64,000 bases of DNA from Streptomyces lienomycini (GCF_027947595.1 NZ_CP116257.1:5573501-5637500), one strand, 5' to 3'; positions 42,978-53,135 are shown, numbered from the stretch's first letter. Made by a program: numbers and translations. Notes: generated from the letters alone by a model not told the origin.

Positions 42978-44780
42978 GTGGCCGGGCGCATCGAAGACTA
43001 CGCACTCATCGGAGACATGCAGACCGCTGCCCTGGTCTGCCGGGACGGCACAGTCGACTGGCTGTGCCTGCCCCGCTTCGACTCGCATGCCATCTTCGCC
43101 GGTCTGCTGGGCACCGGGGAACACGGCTTCTGGCGGATGGGCCCCGCCTACGCCCCCGGCGCCGAACCGCCCACCGCGGCCCGGCGCGGCTACCGCGGCG
43201 ACTCGCTGATCCTGGAGTCCGAGTGGGACACCCCGCGCGGCACGGTCCGGGTGACCGATTTCATGCCGCCGCGCGACGGCGCCCCGCAGCTGATCCGGAT
43301 CGTGGAGGGCGTCACGGGGCGGGTGCCGATGCGCTCGGAGCTGCGGATGCGGTTCAGCTACGGCCGGGTGGTCCCCTGGGTGCACAAGCACGAGGGCCGC
43401 ACGGTGGCCGTCGCGGGCCCGGACTCCGTGTGGTTCGACACGGAGGCGGAGACCTACGGCAAGGCGCTGACCACGTACGCGGACTTCACGGTGGCGCCGG
43501 GTGACCGGATCGCGTTCACCATCTCGTGGGAGCCCTCGCACAAGGAGCCGCCCGCGCTGCCCGAGCCCGAGCAGTCGCTGGTGGCCACCGAGGACTTCTG
43601 GCGCGACTGGGTCGAGCACTGTACGTACCACGGTCCCTACCGGGAGGCCGTGGTCCGCTCCCTGATCACGCTGAAGGCCCTGACGTACGCCCCCACCGGC
43701 GGCATCGTGGCCGCGCCCACCACCTCCCTGCCGGAGGACATCGGCGGGGTCCGCAACTGGGACTACCGCTACACCTGGCTGCGCGACGCCGCGATCACCC
43801 TGTCCTCGCTGCTGCGCACCGGCTACCGCGAGGAGGCCAGGGCCTGGCGCGAGTGGCTGCTGCGCGCGGTCGCCGGCGATCCCGAGAACCTGCAGATCAT
43901 GTACGGCATCGCGGGTGAGCGCGAGCTGGGCGAGGCGGAGCTGGACTGGCTGCCGGGCTACGAGAACTCCACCCCGGTCCGGGTCGGCAACGGCGCGGCG
44001 CACCAGCTCCAGCTGGACGTCTACGGCGAGGTGACCGAGGCCCTGCACCTGGGCCACATGACGGGCCTGGCCCGCAACGACTACGCCTCGGTCCTCCAGC
44101 TCAAGCTGATCCGCTACCTGGAGGACCACTGGAACGAGCCGGACGAGGGCATCTGGGAGGTGCGCGGTCCGCGCCGCCACTTCGTGCACTCCAAGGTGAT
44201 GGCCTGGGTCGCCGTCGACCGCACCATCAAGCTGATCGAGTCCGGCGACGCCGACGGTCCGCTGGAGCGCTGGAAGCAGCTGCGGGACGACATCCACCGC
44301 GACGTGTGCGAGAAGGGCTACGACAAGGAACGCAACACGTTCACGCAGTCCTACGGCTCCCAGGAGCTGGACGCCTCGCTGCTGCTGATCCCGCAGATGG
44401 GCTTCCTGCCGCCCGACGACAAGCGGGTCATCGGCACCATCGAGGCCATCCAGCGCGAGCTGTCCACGTCGGACGGCTTCATCCTGCGCTACCCCACGGA
44501 CGGCAAGGACGAGGGCGTCGACGGCCTCCCCGGCGACGAGGGCGCCTTCCTGGCCTGCTCGTTCTGGATGGCCGACGACCTGGCGATGATCGGCCGGGTG
44601 GACGAGGCCCGCAAGCTCTTCGAGAAGCTGCTGTCCCTGCGCAACGACCTCGGTCTCCTGGCCGAGGAGTGGGACCCCCACCTGAAGCGCCAGGTCGGCA
44701 ACTTCCCGCAGGCCTTCAGCCACGTGCCGCTGATCGACACGGCTCTCCGGCTGACGGCGAGCGGGGCGTACGGGGGCTGA
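42978..44780 (+). CDS. Glycoside hydrolase family 15 (trehalase/glucoamylase-like)
   Basis: A 600-residue cytoplasmic enzyme. GTG 42978 lies 6 nt after GGAG and gives the usual start VAGRIEDYALIGDMQTAALV. An N-terminal beta-sandwich (to about residue 230) precedes the (alpha/alpha)6 barrel with GGVRNWDYRYTWLRDAAIT and the general acid region AGERELGEAELDWLPGY. The other end of the active site is around GLLAEEWDPHLKRQVGNFPQA. Actinobacterial members of this type include the mycobacterial trehalase; others are glucoamylases or isomaltose-type enzymes. Sequence alone does not decide between trehalose and maltooligosaccharides. It is followed by a strong hairpin. Confidence 0.85.
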   Translation: MAGRIEDYALIGDMQTAALVCRDGTVDWLCLPRFDSHAIFAGLLGTGEHGFWRMGPAYAPGAEPPTAARRGYRGDSLILESEWDTPRGTVRVTDFMPPRDGAPQLIRIVEGVTGRVPMRSELRMRFSYGRVVPWVHKHEGRTVAVAGPDSVWFDTEAETYGKALTTYADFTVAPGDRIAFTISWEPSHKEPPALPEPEQSLVATEDFWRDWVEHCTYHGPYREAVVRSLITLKALTYAPTGGIVAAPTTSLPEDIGGVRNWDYRYTWLRDAAITLSSLLRTGYREEARAWREWLLRAVAGDPENLQIMYGIAGERELGEAELDWLPGYENSTPVRVGNGAAHQLQLDVYGEVTEALHLGHMTGLARNDYASVLQLKLIRYLEDHWNEPDEGIWEVRGPRRHFVHSKVMAWVAVDRTIKLIESGDADGPLERWKQLRDDIHRDVCEKGYDKERNTFTQSYGSQELDASLLLIPQMGFLPPDDKRVIGTIEAIQRELSTSDGFILRYPTDGKDEGVDGLPGDEGAFLACSFWMADDLAMIGRVDEARKLFEKLLSLRNDLGLLAEEWDPHLKRQVGNFPQAFSHVPLIDTALRLTASGAYGG

Positions 44781-44786
44781 GCCGCC

Positions 44787-44828
44787 GCGCCGACGGGCCG
44801 GACCTGCACCGGTGCGGCCCGTCGGCGC
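44787..44828. terminator. Bidirectional terminator after the GH15 gene
   Basis: A perfect 14-bp stem (44787-44800 with 44815-44828) with a 14-nt loop lies between the convergent GH15 and monooxygenase genes. Confidence 0.7.
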
Positions 44829-44850
44829 TCCCGGTGTGCGCCGGGCCGGC

Positions 44851-45803
44851 TCAGCCGGCCAGCGCCGTCAGGGTCCGTTCCCCGCCCGGGTCCCCGGCCG
44901 TCGCCGGTACCAGCGCGATCTCGTCCAGGCCCGCTTCGGCGTAGGCGTCCATCCGGGCCCGCACGGTGTCGAGGTCGCCGACCAGGCCCACGGTGGTCGC
45001 CGCCTCCCGGGGCAGCGCCCGCAGCAGGGTGTCCGGGTCGGCACCGGCGCGGGCCCGCGCGACCGCCTCGCCGAAGCCGGCCTCCTCGAACATCTCGCGG
45101 TAGCCGGGCACCGTCAGATAGCCCACGACGCCGCGCATGACCTGGGTGAGCGAGGCGGGGTCGGGGTCCACGGCGGCCGGCACCCACGCGGCCAGCGTCG
45201 GCGGCGTCCGCCCGGCCTCCGCGGCCGCGGCGAGCAGCTTGGCGCGCAGGGCGCCGACCTGTGCGGGCGAGACCACGTCGAGGAGCATGCGGTCGGCGTA
45301 CCGGGCGGCGACGGAGATCGCGCGGTCGCCGAAGGCCGCCACGGTGAGCGGGCCGCCCGGCGGCCGATGGCGGCGGGGAAGGCGCTGCCGGGCACGACGG
45401 GCTCGCCCGGCGCCCCGTGGAGCAGGCCCCGCAGCGCCGCGGCGGTCTCCTCCAGCACGGCCGCGGGCCGCTCCCGCAGCCGGCCGTGGACGCCCTCGAC
45501 GACGCGTTTGCTGGACGTGCCCAGCGCCACCCCGACCGGGCGTCCGGTGACGGCGGCCACCGAGGCGGCGCCCCGGGCGATGCCGTGCGGGTCGCGGACC
45601 GAGACGGCGACCGGTCCGGCGGTGAGCGCGATCCGGCGCGTGTCGGCCCCGACGGCGGCGGCCAGCACGAACGCGTCCCAGGTCGGTCCCTCCCCCAACC
45701 ACACCTCGGGGTAGCCCAGCCGGTCTGCCTGGTGCGCCACCCGCAACGGCTCGTGGAGGGAGCTGTCGTCCTCGCGTGCGGCGGCCACGACGGTGATGTC
45801 CAT
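44851..45803 (-). pseudogene. LLM-class F420/flavin-dependent oxidoreductase, disrupted by a -1 frameshift
   Basis: From ATG 45803 the frame encodes a luciferase-like protein (MDITVVAAAREDD, LGYPEVWLGEGPTWDAF, PVGVALGTSSKRVVEG) up to FPAAIGR. The fold then continues in another frame (GPLTVAAFGDRAISVAARYADRML, in part, then YLTVPGYREMFEEAGFGEAV and VGDLDTVRARMDAYAEAGLDEIALVP) to 44851. Adding one C near 45358-45362 restores a single protein of about 317 residues reading IGRPGGPLTVAAFGDRA. The complete form would be an F420-dependent oxidoreductase of the mer/LLM type with unknown substrate. Both halves are otherwise undamaged, so the lesion is either very recent or a sequencing error. Confidence 0.75.
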
Positions 45804-45880
45804 GTCCTGTGCCCTACCCACCCGGTGCTCCGCGACCCGTGGATGTCCCGGGTGCGGCCGCGCCGGGTAGCGTCCGGCCC

Positions 45881-47526
45881 ATGGACAGCGGCACGCACAG
45901 CGGATTCGACACCCGGGGCGCCGGAATCACCGTGCGGCGGGCACTGGAGCTGCCCGGGCTGCGCAGCGGTCTGCCGGAGATCCTCGCGGGCGCCGACCGC
46001 CTGCACCGCACGGTGCGCTGGGTGCACGCCGGTGAGGTGCCCCACATCGCCTCGCTCCTCAAGGGCGGCGAGCTGCTCCTGACCACGGGCTACGGCCTGG
46101 GCACGCGCCCCGCCGAGCAGCGGGCGTTCGTGCGCACGCTGGCCGAGCGCGGCATCGCGGCCCTCGTCGTGGAGCTGGGGCCGCGCTTCGCCCGGCTGCC
46201 GGCGGCGCTGGTCGACACGGCCCACGCGGCCGGGCTGCCGCTGGTGCAACTGCACCGCGAGGTGCCGTTCGTGGCGGTCACCGAGGAGATCCACACCGAG
46301 ATCGTCAACGGCCACTACGCGCTGCTCCAGCGGGCCGAGGAGGTGCACCGGCGCTGCACCGAGGCCCTGCTGGGCGGCGGCGGCGTCCCGCAGGTGCTGG
46401 GCGTCCTGGCCGACTCCGCCGACAACCCGGTCTTCCTGGAGACCCCCGACGGCCGCCTGCTGTACGCCGCCGGGTCGGGGCCCGAGGGCGCCGACCCGCT
46501 CCAGGTGTGGGAGGGGCTGCGCGGCCCGCACAAGGAGGCGCCGCCCCCGGTGGGCTCGGTCCTCGTGGACGTGCCCGGCGGGGGGCCCGGCACCGGGTCG
46601 GTGCGGGCCCGCCTCGTGCTGCTGCCGGTACGGTCCCCGCTGGCGCCGGTGCACCGGATGGCGGCGGAGCGGGCGGCCGGCATCCTCGCCGTGGTGCTGA
46701 TGCAGGCACGGCAGGAGGACGAGCTGGCGGCGCGCGGGCGGGGCGACTTCCTCACCGACCTGGCGGAGGGCCGGATCACGGCGGAGGACGCCCCGGCCCA
46801 GGCACGCGTCCTGGGCTTCAAGCCGGGCTCGGGCCCGCTCCTCCCGGTGGTGATGCGGCTCGGCGACGCCCTGTCCCCGGCGGGCGGCGCCTCGGCGGTG
46901 CTGGCGCGCGCGGTCGCCGAGGAACTGGCGTCGGTGGGGGTGCCCGTGCTGCTGGGCGTACGGCCGGTGGAGGGCCGCGTCCCGCTGCTGCTGGGGCTGC
47001 GCACGGAGTCGGAGCGGGCGGCGGTCGCCGACCGGGTCGCGGCGGCGCTGCGGGCGGGTGTGGAGCGGGCCGGGTTGCGGCGGCCGGGGGCCGGGACGCG
47101 GTCGTGGTCGTCGGGGTGTCCGGCGGCTGGGCGGCGGCGTCGGCGGGCCTCAGGCACGCGGCGGAGACGGCCACCGCGGCGCAGGGCCTCACCGACCGGC
47201 CCTGGTACGACGCCCGGCGCCTGGACATCGACCTGCTGCTGTGGCGGCTGCGGGACCACTCCGACCTCGCGGCGTTCGTGGACCGGGCGATCGGCCCGCT
47301 GCTCGACCACGACGACCGTTCGAAGCCGCCGCTGCTGCCCACCCTCCAGACGTATCTGGCCCACGCCGGACGCAAGGCGGAGACGGCCCGCGAACTCCAC
47401 CTCAACCGGCAGACGCTCTACAACCGGCTCGCGCGGATCGGTGAGTTGCTGGGCACGGACCTCGACGACCCGCAGACCGTACTGGCGTTGAGCCTGGCCC
47501 TGCGCGCCCGCCGGCACGTCGCCTAG
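45881..47526 (+). pseudogene. PucR-family transcriptional regulator, disrupted by a -1 frameshift
   Basis: From ATG 45881 the frame encodes an N-terminal PucR domain (VRRALELPGLRSGLPEILAG, KGGELLLTTGYGL, EVPFVAVTEEIHTEIVNGHY in part) and a GGDEF-like middle up to ERAGLRRPG. The rest, AVVVVGVSGGWAAASAGLRH, and the C-terminal PucR helix-turn-helix (LPTLQTYLAHAGRKAETARELHLNRQTLYNRLARI, in part) follow in another frame. One G missing from the run at 47086-47090 explains this; restored length is about 549 residues. PucR regulators control purine, amino-acid or other catabolic genes. It is divergent from the LLM oxidoreductase gene, which is its likely target. Confidence 0.75.
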
Positions 47527-47570
47527 GGAGTCTCGTCCGGAGGGTGCCGGGCTCGCCCGGAGGCGTGTGC

Positions 47571-48719
47571 CTAGAGCAACGGCGTGGGCTGCGTCAGCTC
47601 GTCGTAGACGGCGAGCACCTGGGCGACGGTCTCGTCCTCGGTCGGCCAGGTGGCCGCCTGCCGTACGCCCCGCTCCCGCAGCTCGTCCCGCCGTGCCGGG
47701 TCGTCGAGCAGGCGGACGACGGCGTCGGCGAGCGCTGCCGCGTCCCCGGGAGGCACCAGTTCGGCGGCGTCGCCGACCAGTTCGGGGATGCCTCCCACCA
47801 CGGCGGCGACGAGGGGCACGCGCGCGTGGAGCGCCTCCTGGGCGAGCACGGAACGCCCCGCCCCGCGTCGGCTCGGCAGCAGGGCGAGGTCGGCCGCCGC
47901 CAGCAGTTCGGGAACGTCGTCGCGGCTGCCGAGGAGCACCACCGGCAGTCCCTCGGTCTCGATCCGCCCCTGCAACTCCCCGCGCAGCGGCCCCTCCCCG
48001 GCGACGACGACCAGCGGCGCGTTGTCGAGGCGGCGCCACACGCGCGCGGCGTCGAGCAGGACGTCGTACCCGCGGTGCCGCTCCAGGGAGCCGACGGCGA
48101 CCAGCAGCGGGCGGTCGACGGCCCCGAGTTCGGCGCGGATCTTGGGGTGCGGCAGGTCGGGGTCCTCGGGTCCGGCGGGGCGGCCCGGCCGGGCGGGGAG
48201 CGCGACGGGGCCGAGCCGGGCGTCCCGCGCGCCCGCGCGCCGCGCCCCGTCGACCAGCTCCGAGGTGGCGCCGAGCACCACGGTGGCGGCCTTCATCACC
48301 CGTCGCTCCAGCACGCGCAGCAGTTGGGCGCGGGCGCCCTCGGCGTGCGCCCGGTCGTGCCAGGTGACGACGAGGGGGGTGCGCACGCGCCGCCCGCCGA
48401 GGGCCAGGGCGGCCCGGAAGGAGGCGTGCAGTCCGTGCGCGTGCACCAGGTCGGCGTCCGCGCACACCGTCCGCAGCGCGGCCACCGAGACGGGGTCGCT
48501 GCTGCGCGGCACGTGCACGTGGTCGGCGCCCGCGCCCGTGAAGTCGTAGGTGCACTCCGCATCGGAGGGGGCGCACACCGTCACTTTCACGCCCCGTGCG
48601 ACGAGGCCCGCGGCCAGTGACCGCACGTGCGCGCTGCTGCCGGCGTTGCCGCCGCCCAGCACCTGCACGGTGCGCAGGGGTGACTGGCCGTGCGGTGAGT
48701 GGCTGCTCACGGGGGTCAC
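47571..48719 (-). CDS. GT4-family glycosyltransferase
   Basis: A 382-residue GT-B enzyme. The N-domain has the glycine-rich donor loop VQVLGGGNAGSSAHVRSLAAGL and DLVHAHGLHASFRAAL. The C-domain has PLLVAVGSLERHRGYDVLLDA and the nucleotide-sugar E-x7-E region LPSRRGAGRSVLAQEALHARVPLVA, where the first Glu of the usual pair is replaced. It probably transfers a sugar from an NDP-sugar or GDP-mannose to a lipid or glycan on the inner membrane face. GTG 48719 is the start. A single gene; the next gene on the strand is recN, 300 bp upstream in genome coordinates but separately controlled. Confidence 0.85.
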   Translation of the reverse strand: MTPVSSHSPHGQSPLRTVQVLGGGNAGSSAHVRSLAAGLVARGVKVTVCAPSDAECTYDFTGAGADHVHVPRSSDPVSVAALRTVCADADLVHAHGLHASFRAALALGGRRVRTPLVVTWHDRAHAEGARAQLLRVLERRVMKAATVVLGATSELVDGARRAGARDARLGPVALPARPGRPAGPEDPDLPHPKIRAELGAVDRPLLVAVGSLERHRGYDVLLDAARVWRRLDNAPLVVVAGEGPLRGELQGRIETEGLPVVLLGSRDDVPELLAAADLALLPSRRGAGRSVLAQEALHARVPLVAAVVGGIPELVGDAAELVPPGDAAALADAVVRLLDDPARRDELRERGVRQAATWPTEDETVAQVLAVYDELTQPTPLL

Positions 48720-49015
48720 CTGGCCGGGGCTCCTGGTTCGGCGGGGGACGGTCTCGGGGAACGTGCGGAAGGACGGTGCGGACGGGGCGTGCCGCGCGGT
48801 TTCCGGTGCGTCACTCCGTCAAGGATGCCAGGCCGCACGGGTGTTCCGGGAACGACGAGCACCGCCGTCCGACGACCGACGGGGCAACGACACGGAACCG
48901 CCTCACCCGTCCGAGTGAACGTGGCGTGGCCCCGGCCCGTCCGGAGCGTACGTCCGGGAGGCCACCGAGGTACCCCGCGAAGGCACCGGGGTACCGGCGT
49001 ACCGTACCGGCGTTC

Positions 49016-50758
49016 CTACTGGTCCGCCCGGGCCGTCTCCAGCAGTTCCTCCGCGTGGGCGCGGGCCGTCTCCGAGTCCTCCTGGCCGGCGAGCATCCGG
49101 GACAGTTCCCGGACGCGCTCCTCGCCCTCGAGGACCTTCACGCCGGAGCGGGTCACGGAGCCGTCGTTCGTCTTCTCCACCAGCAGTTGCCGGTCGGCGA
49201 ACGCGGCCACCTGCGGCAGATGTGTGACGACCACGACCTGTGCCTTCTTCGCCAGCCGCGCGAGCCGCCGGCCGATCTCCACCGCCGCCTTGCCGCCGAC
49301 CCCGGCGTCGACCTCGTCGAAGAGGTACGTCGGCACCGGGTCGGTGCCCGCGAAGACGACCTCCACGGCCAGCATCACGCGCGACAGCTCACCGCCGGAC
49401 GCGCCCTTGGCGATCGGCCGCGGCGGCGCCCCGGGGTGCGGGGCGAGCAGCAGCTCGACCTCGTCGGCACCCGACGGCCCGTACGCCACCGTGCGCCCGC
49501 CGACCTCCACGCCCCGCTCGTCCTCGGTCTGCCGGATCTCGAACGACACGCGCGCGTGGGGCATGGCGAGCGACGCCAGCTCGGCGGTCACCGCGGCGGC
49601 GAACCGCTCGGCGGCCTCGGTGCGCGCGTCGGTCAGCGCCTGGGCGAGACCGCCCAGTTCCGCCCGCAGCGCGTCCCGCTCGGCGGTCAGCTCGCCGATC
49701 CGCTCGTCGTCGCCGTCCAGCTCGGTCAGCCGCGCGGCGCTCTGCTCGGCCCAGCCCAGCACGGCGGCGATGTCCTCGCCGTACTTCCGGGTCAGCGCGG
49801 TGAGCGCGGCCCGCCGCTCCTCCACCGCCGCCAGCCGCAGCGGGTCGGCGTCCAGGTCGTCGGCGTACCCGGCCAGTTCCCCGGCCACGTCCCGCAGCAG
49901 GATGCCGACCTCGCCGATCCGCTCGGCGAGCGCGGCCAGCGCCGGGTCGTGCGACCGGACGGCGTCCAGGGCACGCTGCGCGCCCGCGACGAGCGTCGCA
50001 CCGTCGACGCCCTCGGGGTCCTCGGGGTTGCCGGCGAGGGCGGCGTGGGCGGCCGTGGCGGCCGACGCGAGCGCCTCGGCGTGGCCCAGCCGCTCCGCCT
50101 CCTCCGCCAGCTCCACGTCCTCGCCCGCGCGCGGCTCGACCGCGGCGACCTCGTCGAGGCCGTAGCGCAGCAGGTCGGCCTCCTGAGCGCGTTCCCTCGC
50201 GCGCGTGGTGATCTCGTCCAGCTCCGTGGCGACGGCCCGCAGCCGCCGGTAGGCCTCGGCGTACTTGGCGAGCGGTCCGGCGACCGCGTCGCCCGCGTAC
50301 CGGTCGAGCGCCTGCCGCTGCCGGGACAGCTTGAGCAGCCCCTGCTGGTCGGTCTGCCCGTGCACGGCCACCAGCTCGTCGGCCAGCTCGGCGAGCATCC
50401 CCACCGGCACCGACCGCCCGCCCAGATGCGCGCGCGAGCGCCCCTCCGCGGAAACGGTACGGCTGATCAGCAGCGCCCCGTCGTCCAGCTCGGCCCCGGC
50501 CTCCTCGGCCCGGACGGCGACGGCGGCGTTCCCGGGCACGGCGATGCGCCCCTCGACGACCGCGTTCTTCGCCCCGATCCGCACGAGCGCCGCGTCCGCG
50601 CGTCCGCCCAGCAGCAGTCCCAGGCTCGTGACCACCATGGTCTTGCCGGCACCCGTCTCACCGGTGACAGCGGTGAACCCGGGCGACAGCTCGACAACGG
50701 CGTCGTCGATGACACCGAGCGACCGTATCCGCATCTCCTCAAGCACGGACACGACCAT
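49016..50758 (-). CDS. recN: DNA repair protein RecN
   Basis: A 580-residue SMC-like repair ATPase. Walker A is GETGAGKT (residues 33-40). Two coiled-coil arms follow (LAKYAEAYRRLRAVATELDEITTRARERAQEA, in part; and DDERIGELTAERDALRAELGG), then the ABC signature KGASGGELSRVMLAVEV and Walker B PTYLFDEVDAGVGG. It helps repair double-strand breaks by tethering ends with RecA. ATG 50758 gives MVVSVLEEMRIRSLG; the conserved MRIRSLG begins seven codons later but its ATG has a badly placed ribosome site. No LexA box is seen upstream; the gene follows nadK after a 313-bp repeat-filled gap. Confidence 0.95.
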   Translation of the reverse strand: MVVSVLEEMRIRSLGVIDDAVVELSPGFTAVTGETGAGKTMVVTSLGLLLGGRADAALVRIGAKNAVVEGRIAVPGNAAVAVRAEEAGAELDDGALLISRTVSAEGRSRAHLGGRSVPVGMLAELADELVAVHGQTDQQGLLKLSRQRQALDRYAGDAVAGPLAKYAEAYRRLRAVATELDEITTRARERAQEADLLRYGLDEVAAVEPRAGEDVELAEEAERLGHAEALASAATAAHAALAGNPEDPEGVDGATLVAGAQRALDAVRSHDPALAALAERIGEVGILLRDVAGELAGYADDLDADPLRLAAVEERRAALTALTRKYGEDIAAVLGWAEQSAARLTELDGDDERIGELTAERDALRAELGGLAQALTDARTEAAERFAAAVTAELASLAMPHARVSFEIRQTEDERGVEVGGRTVAYGPSGADEVELLLAPHPGAPPRPIAKGASGGELSRVMLAVEVVFAGTDPVPTYLFDEVDAGVGGKAAVEIGRRLARLAKKAQVVVVTHLPQVAAFADRQLLVEKTNDGSVTRSGVKVLEGEERVRELSRMLAGQEDSETARAHAEELLETARADQ

Positions 50759-50780
50759 ACGAGGTCGAGGGCGGAAAGCG

Positions 50781-51067
50781 CACACAGGCCACCCTTGTCA
50801 CGCCGGGCAAGCGCATGCCGCCAGGGGCGCGGGACTGCGCTGGCAGCGGCTGCGCCGCGGGGCGCGACCAGCCACAACGCACCCGCACCCCGCAACGCAC
50901 CGGAACCACCCCTTCGAGGAGCGCGGGGAGCACACACAGCCCGCCTGCCACACCGGCGAGGCGCAACCCCCAGGGGCGCGGGACTGTGCTGACAGCGGCT
51001 GCGCCGCAGGGCGCGACCAGCCCTGTACGGCCCGCGGCCGGGGCACAGCAAGAACCACCCCTTCGAG
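50781..51067. repeat. Tandem intergenic repeat (two units of about 140-150 bp)
   Basis: Two similar units, 50781-50930 and 50931-51067, share CAGGGGCGCGGGACTG, CAGCGGCTGCGCCGC, GGGCGCGACCAGCC and GAACCACCCCTTCGAG in the same order. They fill the gap between nadK and recN. Related GGGCGCGACCAGCC units are, as I recall, dispersed through Streptomyces intergenic regions. Confidence 0.8.
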
Positions 51068-51071
51068 TCCG

Positions 51072-51977
51072 CTAGTGCGGCGCCCCGCGCCATCCGGAAA
51101 CAGGCAACGCGAACTTCGCCACCAGCCGGTCCGTGAACGAGGCGTGATGCAGCCGGGCCAACCGCACCGGCACCGCCCCCCGCCGCACCTCCACCCGCGC
51201 CCCCGGCGGCAGCTCCACCGTCCGCCGCCCGTCGCACCACAGCACCCCCGGAGGGACGTGCGGCAGCACCTCCACCGCGAGCACCGAGTCCGGCGACGTC
51301 ACCAGCGGCTTCGCGAACAGCGCGTGCGCGCTGATCGGCACCATCAGCAGCGCCTCCACCTCGGGCCACACCACGGGGCCCCCGGCCGAGAAGGCGTACG
51401 CGGTCGACCCGGTCGGCGTGGACAGCACGATGCCGTCGCAGCCGAACCCCGTCACCGGCCGCCCGTCGATCTCCAGGACGACTTCGAGCAGTTTCTCGGC
51501 GCCCGCCTTCTGCACGGCCGCCTCGTTCAGCGCCCAGTCGGTGTGCACGATGTCGCCGTTGCGGTGCACGACGACGTCGACGGTCATCCGCTCCTCGACC
51601 TCGTAGGCCCGGCTGACCACCCGGTCGACGACCTTGTCGAGGTCGTCGCGTTCGGCCTCCGCGAGGAACCCGACCCGCCCGAGGTTGACGCCGAGCATCG
51701 GCACCCCGGACGCGCGGGCGAACTCGGCGCCGCGCAGCAGCGTGCCGTCGCCGCCCAGCACGATGAGCAGCTCGCACCCGTCCAGGCACTGCGGGGTGGC
51801 CTCGCCGACCAGCTCCACCTCACCGGGCAGCGGCAGATCGCGTGCCTCGGCCTCCAGGACCCGTACGCCGATCCCGGCCCGCAGCAGCCCGCCCACCACC
51901 AGCTCCGCGCTGCGGATGGCGGCGGGACGCCCGGTGTGGGCGAGCAGGAAAACGGTTCGCGCTCGGTTCTGTGTCAA
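51072..51977 (-). CDS. nadK: NAD kinase
   Basis: A 301-residue enzyme that phosphorylates NAD to NADP with ATP or polyphosphate. The GGDGT motif is at residues 75-79 (LLIVLGGDGTLLRGAEFAR), with NLGRVGFLAEAE, ALNEAAVQKAG and the conserved TPTGSTAYAFSAGG. The start is TTG 51977, overlapping the tlyA stop as TTGA, so tlyA and nadK are coupled. The tlyA-nadK-recN order is conserved across many Gram-positive bacteria. Confidence 0.96.
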   Translation of the reverse strand: MTQNRARTVFLLAHTGRPAAIRSAELVVGGLLRAGIGVRVLEAEARDLPLPGEVELVGEATPQCLDGCELLIVLGGDGTLLRGAEFARASGVPMLGVNLGRVGFLAEAERDDLDKVVDRVVSRAYEVEERMTVDVVVHRNGDIVHTDWALNEAAVQKAGAEKLLEVVLEIDGRPVTGFGCDGIVLSTPTGSTAYAFSAGGPVVWPEVEALLMVPISAHALFAKPLVTSPDSVLAVEVLPHVPPGVLWCDGRRTVELPPGARVEVRRGAVPVRLARLHHASFTDRLVAKFALPVSGWRGAPH

Positions 51978-52789
51978 CTCGGCCCCTCCGCCACTGCACG
52001 GTCAACATCGGCCGGGTCCAGTTCACCGGCGCCGGCCCGCAGCCACAGAAAATACTCGACGTTCCCGGAGGGACCCGGCAGCGGACTGGCGGTGACCCCC
52101 TTCACGCCGAGCCCCAGCTCCCAGGCCCGCCGCGCGACTCCTCGCACGGCCTCGGCCCGCAACTGCGCACTGCGTACCACTCCGCCGCTGCCGAGCCGCT
52201 CCTTGCCCACCTCGAACTGCGGCTTCACCATCATCACCAGGTCGGCGTCCGGCCGGGTGCACCGCACGAGAGCTGGCAGTACCAGCCCGAGCGGGATGAA
52301 GGACAGATCCCCCACCACCAGGTCCACGGCCTCCCCGTCGATCGCCTCCGGCGTCAACTCGCGTACGTTCGTACGGTCCTTGACGGTGACGCGTTCATCC
52401 TGCCGCAGACTCCACGCGAGTTGTCCGTATCCGACGTCGACGGCGACGACGTGCGCGGCGCCCGCCCGCAGCAGGACGTCGGTGAAGCCGCCGGTGGAGG
52501 CCCCGGCGTCCAGCGCCCGCCGGCCCTCGACGACGAGTCCCTCCGGGACGAAGGCCGCGAAGGCGCCGGCGAGCTTGTGGCCGCCGCGCGAGACGTAGTC
52601 GGGATCGTCGTCGTCGGCGGTCACCACGATCGCGGCGGCGGTCTCGACCTGCGTGGCGGGTTTGGTCGCGACGGTCTTGCCGACGGCGACCCGCCCGGCG
52701 GCGATCAGCTGGCTCGCGTGCTCGCGCGAACGCGCCAGCTTGCGGCGGACCAGCTCCGCGTCGAGACGGCGGCGTGCGACTCCTGCCAC
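51974..52789 (-). CDS. tlyA: TlyA-family rRNA 2'-O-methyltransferase
   Basis: A 271-residue protein. An N-terminal S4 RNA-binding domain (RRLDAELVRRKLARSREHASQL in part) is joined to an FtsJ-like methyltransferase with the SAM motif RALDAGASTGGFTDVLLRAGA and the catalytic-type DLVVGDLSFIPL. TlyA methylates C1409 of 16S and C1920 of 23S rRNA in mycobacteria and affects capreomycin susceptibility; the same role is likely here. GTG 52789. It follows an unknown gene by 7 bp. Confidence 0.94.
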   Translation of the reverse strand: MAGVARRRLDAELVRRKLARSREHASQLIAAGRVAVGKTVATKPATQVETAAAIVVTADDDDPDYVSRGGHKLAGAFAAFVPEGLVVEGRRALDAGASTGGFTDVLLRAGAAHVVAVDVGYGQLAWSLRQDERVTVKDRTNVRELTPEAIDGEAVDLVVGDLSFIPLGLVLPALVRCTRPDADLVMMVKPQFEVGKERLGSGGVVRSAQLRAEAVRGVARRAWELGLGVKGVTASPLPGPSGNVEYFLWLRAGAGELDPADVDRAVAEGPS

Positions 52790-52796
52790 GTTCGGT

Positions 52797-53135
52797 TCAG
52801 CTCCTGTGGTCGTACGGTGATGACGGCGACGGGGGCGCCGGGGGTCCCGGGCGGGCGTCGAGCGCGGTCAGCGCGTCGCGCAGCCCCCGGTGTACATCCT
52901 CGTACACCTCGACATGGCCGTCCGTGGCCAGGTGGTCGGCGTCGGCCAGCCGCGCCAGCCCCGCGTCGACGCCGGCGTCGCCGGTGGGGGTGCGCGGGAC
53001 GTCCAGCGGGGTGGGGGCGGCCGGCTCGTACCCGGGGTCCTCGGGCGCCCCGGCCTCCGCCTCCGGGGGCCCGGGGCGGGCCTCGCCGTCCTCGGCCGCC
53101 GACGGGACCACCGGTTCGGGTACTGCGTCGCTCAT
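52797..53135 (-). CDS. Small acidic conserved hypothetical protein
   Basis: A 112-residue protein, acidic and Pro-rich in its first half (EDGEARPGPPEAEAGAPED). The second half is helical (GVDAGLARLADADHLATDGH and EVYEDVHRGLRDALTALDAR in part). It has no known domain. It is conserved in position directly before tlyA in Streptomyces, as far as I recall, and probably forms the first cistron of the tlyA-nadK operon. Function unknown. Confidence 0.7.
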   Translation of the reverse strand: MSDAVPEPVVPSAAEDGEARPGPPEAEAGAPEDPGYEPAAPTPLDVPRTPTGDAGVDAGLARLADADHLATDGHVEVYEDVHRGLRDALTALDARPGPPAPPSPSSPYDHRS

